Notes under the pieces: generated by a model
Database searches by the model: none
What the model saw: only the letters and a program-made list of their open reading frames with translations
Told to the model about the DNA's origin: nothing
Shown here: in pieces, positions 59,026 to 64,000 of the stretch
Numbering within the stretch: the stretch's first letter is position 1
Layout of the letters: each line of letters starts with the position of its first letter
DNA from: Cristatella mucedo
Lineage: Eukaryota > Bryozoa > Phylactolaemata > Cristatellidae
Direction: 5' to 3'
Assembly: GCA_009760855.2 (NCBI GenBank)
Contig: WPIO01000030.1
Span: forward strand, 4,159,001-4,223,000
Length of the DNA: 64,000 nucleotides
Position numbers and translations under genes: made by a program

Positions 59026-60190
59026 TTACGCCGGTCAGCGAAACTGCTTATTTTCAGACGATAACAGCGGTCCGCGATAAGACTGCAGTGATGGCGGTCA
59101 CCAAGACGGCGCAGGTGACAGGAAATGAGACAGCTTTAACTATGGTCAGCGGTTCGACGATTACAAGCCCTGAGACGCCGCCAGGTGTTACGACGGTCAG
59201 TGCTGTGACTATGGTCAGCGCTGCAGCACCGGTCAGTGCGGCTGCTCCGGCTAGAACTGCTACTGTAACCGCGCAGAGAAGCTCGTCCCCCGGTTCTCTA
59301 CCGGTGGACTGTGTGATGCAGTGCTGCGATGCAGTTAAAATACAGGCGGCCACAAATGGGTGCCGAAAGCAATAGTTTATTGTGGGCCTGTTAGTAGTGG
59401 TTACGCGCCGGCGCAAGCGCTTTACGCGGCGCGCATCGGTCCGACGGAGTTAACTGCGCGAACTCCCGAAGTCCGAGTATAACTACCCTATGCGCGCGTC
59501 GCTGCAGCACCCCAAGAGCGGCTAACTGAGTAGCCGGCAGAACACAACTGCGCAGTCTAAGTTGCACTTAGCTGTCCGTCGCCGTAGGTTCGCCTCTCGT
59601 GCTCTTGAAGCGTAATCTCGCATCGACTACCGAAGCTGCAGCCCTGAGCTCTGTCAGTCGTCTCGTTTATATCTCTCTCTCCCCGCCTCCTGACCTTGAG
59701 CGTAGCTTCTATTTTTGTCGGACCCTAGCTCTCGGTGTCCGTCATCGGCCTATTCGCATCTGCCTGTAATTTATTAGATGGCTCCTCCGCCGGCTCGCCA
59801 TCCTTTAGCTCTTTGTCTAGTGGAGCACAGTAGTCGGACCACATCCTGACCGCTCTGTGTCTACCCAAGCTCCACTCTAACCTAAGCGGATCTCGCTGTC
59901 AACTGACGCCTCGCTCCGTTCCCGGTTTTAACTAATGTGTCCCCCCTACCAAATTCTTCTTGGCTAGTCCGCCCGCTACGGTTGCTCCAGGTACCCTAGT
60001 CAGACCCACTAAGGCAAGGGCTAATATCTCGGCTAGCCTGAGAGCTGCTCCGTTGCACTACGACGGTCAGCGCTTCGACGCCGACAACGGTCAATATTAC
60101 GGACCCGTAAAAGCGGCTGTCAATGCAACGGAGACATTCGAAACCCGTGCGGCAGAGGGAGGAGGCACGCACCCAATCCCTGGTTGATGG
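59026..60190 (+). other. GC-rich segment with degenerate GGTCAG / YDGQR repeats
   Basis: 'ggtcagcg'-type words recur through 59030-59260 and again at 60060-60110. One frame reads 'YAGQR', 'YGQRFD', 'CYDGQCCDYGQRC' and later 'HYDGQRFDADNGQYYGPVKA', while another frame is open over 58998-59375 (Thr/Val/Ala-rich). The last open frame is 59960-60187. No domain recognised. It could be part of the putative LTR element or an unrelated decayed gene. Confidence 0.35.
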
Positions 60191-60454
60191 ATAAAGGCGT
60201 TAGCTTTGCCTCAGCGGTGGCGAAAAGGTGGTGGTCTACGCATCCAACTGGTTACCAAAAACCGTGGTTTGGTGTTGCTCCTCCCAGCAGGTGTCACATA
60301 GCCTCTAGGCCAGTGAGGACCTGTTTATACAAGACTCTTGGCAATTCATGCTTTCTTGTTAGTTTTGCTTGCTTGCCATTTCGTGCTATATAGTACTCCT
60401 CGCTGGTTAAACCATCCTTTCAGAAGCCGATTGATGTTCAATCGGTTTGTCATG

Positions 60455-60694
60455 GGAAGAAAGGGCGTTGGGTCCACTGTACCTCTAAAAATGACGTCGA
60501 CGGAAGTCAATGTAGAAGAACAGAGAAACTAATAGTACACTCTTTGGTATTATCTCGAGGCCAGGATTGGTCATTACTTCCAGGAACTTTCTCGCGGCTT
60601 CCTTTGTACGTTGATATACTGTCTGCCAATATATTGTCTGCCGTATTATCGACTCGATGTTTTGCTGTGCACGACTGCCAGCACAATTTCAACA
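60455..60694 (+). mobile_element. Putative 3' LTR
   Basis: Direct-repeat partner of 56830-57051, about three quarters identical by eye, ending 'cacaatttcaaca'. No primer site follows, as expected for a 3' LTR. Confidence 0.6.
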
Positions 60695-62454
60695 CAGGCT
60701 TTGGTAAGTTTCTCCGCGATATTTTGCTGACTTGACCTTGCTGCGGTCGCGTGCTAGAGCAACCGGAAGCGACCTGGCTGTCTGCTGCTATCCTAAGCGA
60801 CCCAACTTGCTACGGTGAGGAGGGGCATGTCGTCGATGTTTATCAGCCTGCCAAGCTGATACAGAAGGTCAAGTATTCTCGTAAACTCTTAATCAAGCAT
60901 TTTAGAATTATCCGGCCCTCATCTATAGAGACCAGCGTCTAAGGAACCACAGTCAGAATGGAGCAATGAGTGAAATGCAAGAACAATTTTTTTAGGTCCG
61001 ACGGCCCCCTTTTGGAGACAAGCCGTAAAGAGTCAAGGCCAAAGTGAACAGCTCGGCAGGCCAAATTGTCTTCTCGTCCATAAAAACTCTGTTGTGTCTT
61101 CTTTTCAAAAGAATCTATACAACTTCCTGCAGCGAACTACGACTCTGTGTGCGGAAGAAGCACCTGGAAGGCGATTTCATTCACCCCTTTGGCGACATCT
61201 CACTGCGGGAACGTCTGAATATCCGCGCCGAACGAGCGCCAGTCGGAACCTTCTATTTGCGTCACTAAAATGGCACTTTTGAGTTTCACTTGCCTTATTC
61301 GGAGACCCCGAAGCCGCGTCCGGAAGGCTGCCTACCCGGCACACTCACGTGACCTCATCTAAGCACATTGTTGCCTCCCTCTGGGGGAGTCAGCTTGAGG
61401 GTGAACGTCGAAGGCTTGCCCACAAACTCTTAGCCCTTCACTCGGTATCGTAACGTCTTAATTTTGGAGTGCCTTGCTCTCCGCCAAAGGCGTGCCACCC
61501 GGTAGCCTCTAGCGGATATACTTTCACATGTACTCATTAAAGAGCCCGAAACTGCACGTAGCCGGTACGTAGCGAGGCAGGCCCCAATAGACCAGTCGAA
61601 ACTCGAGGTTCTCCTCCGTGGCATTATAATTATCTGCGTCCTCTTTAAAAATTAGGACAACCTCTCTGAAAACCCTCCCTGAATGCACGTATCGAATCCA
61701 CGCCTCGAGAAAACCGCAACACTTCATCACTTTCAAAGAGAAAATGGTAGACTCCCATCTCGGGAAACACCACGACTCTGCTCGGCGAAAGGCGCGCGGC
61801 CGGCCAAGCACTGAGAGCCGCTCTCAAGCCTTCACTCACCGGTCTCTCTCGGAAAGCGTGGTAGCCTTCCAGAAAGCGCTTCCCGGCCGCCAAAGAGGGT
61901 GCTCACGCGATCGACCGCAATTCGAGAGGGAGCGAAGCCGAGAACGCCATTAAGCGAGACCTTTTAGGAGGGGACTAATATCCTCCAAACTCTAACTTTA
62001 CGCCCGCGGTCATGGCTTTGCAAGCCTGCGGTGCCCGCTTCACACCTTGTTTGGCTCTTTCTAAAAGCCTCCCGCAAAGGGCTAACACGCTCTCCGAGAG
62101 CGGTTCTCTGGGGCGTTTTGCCATTCAGCTTCTGCTCCATAGGCTTTGAGAACGGGCCTAAATTGGAGCGTTTTCACAGCCCCTTGTTCAGAAATGGGCA
62201 CGCAGGATTGCAGTTTACTTAGTGACTACATTATCTTAAAAGTTTTCTCTTCATGGCAGTCTTTTTGTTATCGCTCGGATGCATGACAGGAGAATGATCG
62301 AATCGACACGTATTGAAGTGACTGACGATGATTGATGAATAAATTGGCGTCCTTAATATTGCACGCTAGAGTCAAAGACACAATGGATCGCCGAGGCCTT
62401 GATTTCACCCTTACGGGGGTACCCGCATGTGCCTTTTTTTAATTAGTGGCAATA
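60695..62454. other. GC-richer region without transposons; exon-like frames
   Basis: Lacks every repeat family seen elsewhere. On the plus strand 61044-61268 is open ('LRLCVRKKHLEGDFIHPFGD'). On the minus strand 61811-61524 ('REVVLIFKEDADNYNATEEN') and 61893-61645 ('VVVFPEMGVYHFLFESDEVL') overlap in different frames. Plus frame 62031-62222 is also open. None has a motif I know, and frames on both strands compete, so no gene is called. Confidence 0.3.
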
Positions 62455-63445
62455 CTAATAATAACAATAATAATAATGCACTTGATACAGCGCCTTCAGA
62501 GAACTCAATCTCTTTCTAGGCCTTCAAAATTTGCTGCAAAGGAAGCACGATCGAATGGTTAGTGGTAGCATGCTCAATTAACAGCAAAAACAAAATGGTT
62601 GGGGTTACATGCACAGGGTCGGCATGCAAGTATGGTTAGTGGCAGAATGCACAGTGTCAGCATGCTTAAGCACATAAAGGACGAATCACACAGACCTAGT
62701 ATATGCTATAATGAATAGAAGCAATTTTAGTTTATTTTTAAATGTGGACAAGTCAGGCGATGTCGTGGCGCAAGTCGGAAGCATGTGAACTAAAGGCACG
62801 GCCTCAAAGGATTTGAGGTTCGTACGAAGTATAGACAAACAGTTCGATTCCTAAAAGCGAGTGGTACAATGCTTGGCCTGGTGGGGGGAATAGATCTGAT
62901 AGGTAGGCTGGAGCCACAGACTGAAGGGACCTGAAAGTGTGTGACAAAACCTTGAAGTCGATGGGTTGCTTGACTGGTAGCCATTGCAGGTCGACAAGAA
63001 GTGGTGTGATTTGACAACCGCGATACTCACGATAGACAAGCCAAGCTGCAAATTTTTACACCAGCTGTAAGCGTCTGAGTGCACTAGACGGTAGAACAGC
63101 AAGCAGTGAGTTACAGAAGTCAAGACGAGATGGTACAAATGCATGGACCAATTTAGATGTGATATCCCTGTCTAAACAAGCTCGAGTTTTAGCAATGTTA
63201 GGTAGCTGAAAGTAGTCAGACTTGACTGTGGAGCTAATATAGCCGTCTAATAAGAGGTCACTGTCAATAAGATACCTAGATTTCGTGCAGATTCAATAGG
63301 AGATATGCTGGCAAAGCCGATTTTGAGTGTTAGCCTTTCCCATTTCTGAATGGCACTTGGCAGGCCCATAACTAGTTTGGTGGGTTTTATCATCAACCAA
63401 TTTAAGAAATTGTGTTACCTTCCATGTGCGAATGTCATCAATACA
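62455..63445 (-). mobile_element. LINE F1 copy, 3' third, minus strand
   Basis: Complete complement tail ((AAT)n, 'gatacagcgccttcagagaa') then the 3' UTR with 'agcatgctcaa' phrases and the C-terminal RT region (63144-62790: 'HLYHLVLTSVTHCLLFYRL', 'LSIVSIAVVKSHHFLSTCNG' in two frames). Ends near the complement of the 'ACIDDIRTWM' block. Confidence 0.8.
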
Positions 63446-63954
63446 CGAATTGTGCTGCTTGCTGTCCCGTAAAGTGATAAGTGAGATAATTATCTTCCAA
63501 TAACGGTACTTCTGGCTGGTAGATAAATTCTGAAATTGTTACTATGCGTTCCCCTGAACAGTCTCAACAAATAACATGCGACCAGCATCATAAAATGCAC
63601 AATTCTATTTAAACTTTGTGCTGTACGAGTAATCATGGTGCTGGATCGAGCTAGCAATCAGGAGGCTGCAAAATCCAGGATTGGCCTATTTTTTTCGAAT
63701 CGCAGAATGACCTGAGGCTGTCAGACGGATCACCTGATCTTAATTCCCGCCTCTTAGCTCAGTGGGCCCTGAGAGAGGGCAAACGGCAAACAGACTTGTC
63801 TAGGCCTCAATCTCCGTAAGTGTCGAGATCGTAATAGGGGATGCATACCCCAGCCTACGACAGTGCCACGCCTAGATGTTGTCAGGTGGTACTAAGCTGG
63901 GGTGGGGGGCCCTCCCGACCTTGACTGACCAACCGAGCCGCAGCGTTTTTTTTA
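63446..63954. other. No recognised feature
   Basis: Unique-looking spacer to the SINE at the window edge. Confidence 0.35.
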
Positions 63955-64000
63955 TACTAGCTGATTTAGCAGCCGTTTTGTATGGCGACAGAAGAGCCTT
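63955..64000 (-). mobile_element. SINE-A 3' part, cut by window end
   Basis: 'agctgatttagcagccgttt' and 'gcgacagaagagcctt' are the complement SINE-A body; the head lies beyond the window. Confidence 0.6.

Overview
The window reads as nuclear DNA from an invertebrate-like metazoan. There are GT-AG introns, two multi-exon cellular genes and very dense remains of non-LTR retrotransposons, tRNA-derived SINEs and LTR elements. I see no bacterial operons, rRNA genes, intact tRNA genes or CRISPR. The species cannot be fixed from sequence alone; the L2-like LINEs with a 3' hairpin and (ATT)n tail fit many invertebrate genomes, and some vertebrate ones.

Two cellular genes can be built exon by exon. 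(1) A plus-strand gene, 27219-40868, has five coding exons whose phases all match (507 nt, 168 aa). It encodes an N-terminal LEM domain, an acidic stretch, a Ser/Pro/Thr-rich linker and one C-terminal membrane segment. This is an emerin/LEMD1-like inner nuclear membrane protein, with an AATAAA signal at 40987. Its introns, mainly the 10.3-kb intron 3, are full of repeats. (2) A minus-strand gene, 16616-14014, has six coding exons with matching phases (1710 nt, 569 aa). It encodes a protein with one C2HC zinc finger, a long Ser/Pro-rich region, a compact basic/aromatic block and a GRPK-containing C-terminal part. I do not recognise the family.

Most of the rest is mobile DNA. LINE family F1 (L2/CR1-like, APE endonuclease plus RT, 3' hairpin, (ATT)n tail) occurs many times on both strands; the copies at 1895-5225 and 35155-38200 are long. 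LINE family F2 has a different 3' end, a hairpin followed by ACATT repeats. Its best copies are 42986-46007 (+), 53455-56070 (-) and 58107-59025 (+). Two tRNA-derived SINE types are present. SINE-A has a B box like GGTTCGAATCC and an 'aaaggctcttctg..ctacaaaagaggct' body. SINE-B carries a 3' end closely resembling that of LINE F1. A Ty3/gypsy-type pol relic (9525-12780) is interrupted by an F1 LINE. A 429-465 bp solo LTR occurs twice (34637-35101, 57198-57626). A second LTR pair (about 56830-57051 and 60455-60694), with a TGGCGACGA primer-site-like sequence, may bound a 3.9-kb element holding unfamiliar coding-like sequence.

Nested insertions give a relative order: F2 into F1 (42.8-47.0 kb), F1 into F1 (34.1, 36.3 kb), an LTR into F1 (34.6 kb) and a tRNA-type SINE into F2 (17.95 kb). 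Other structures are a diverged 145-180 bp tandem array that flips orientation (31.56-33.23 kb), a 21-bp coding-compatible minisatellite (48.9-49.4 kb), a C-rich imperfect palindrome (25.17-25.32 kb) and a (TG)n tract in LEM-gene intron 1.
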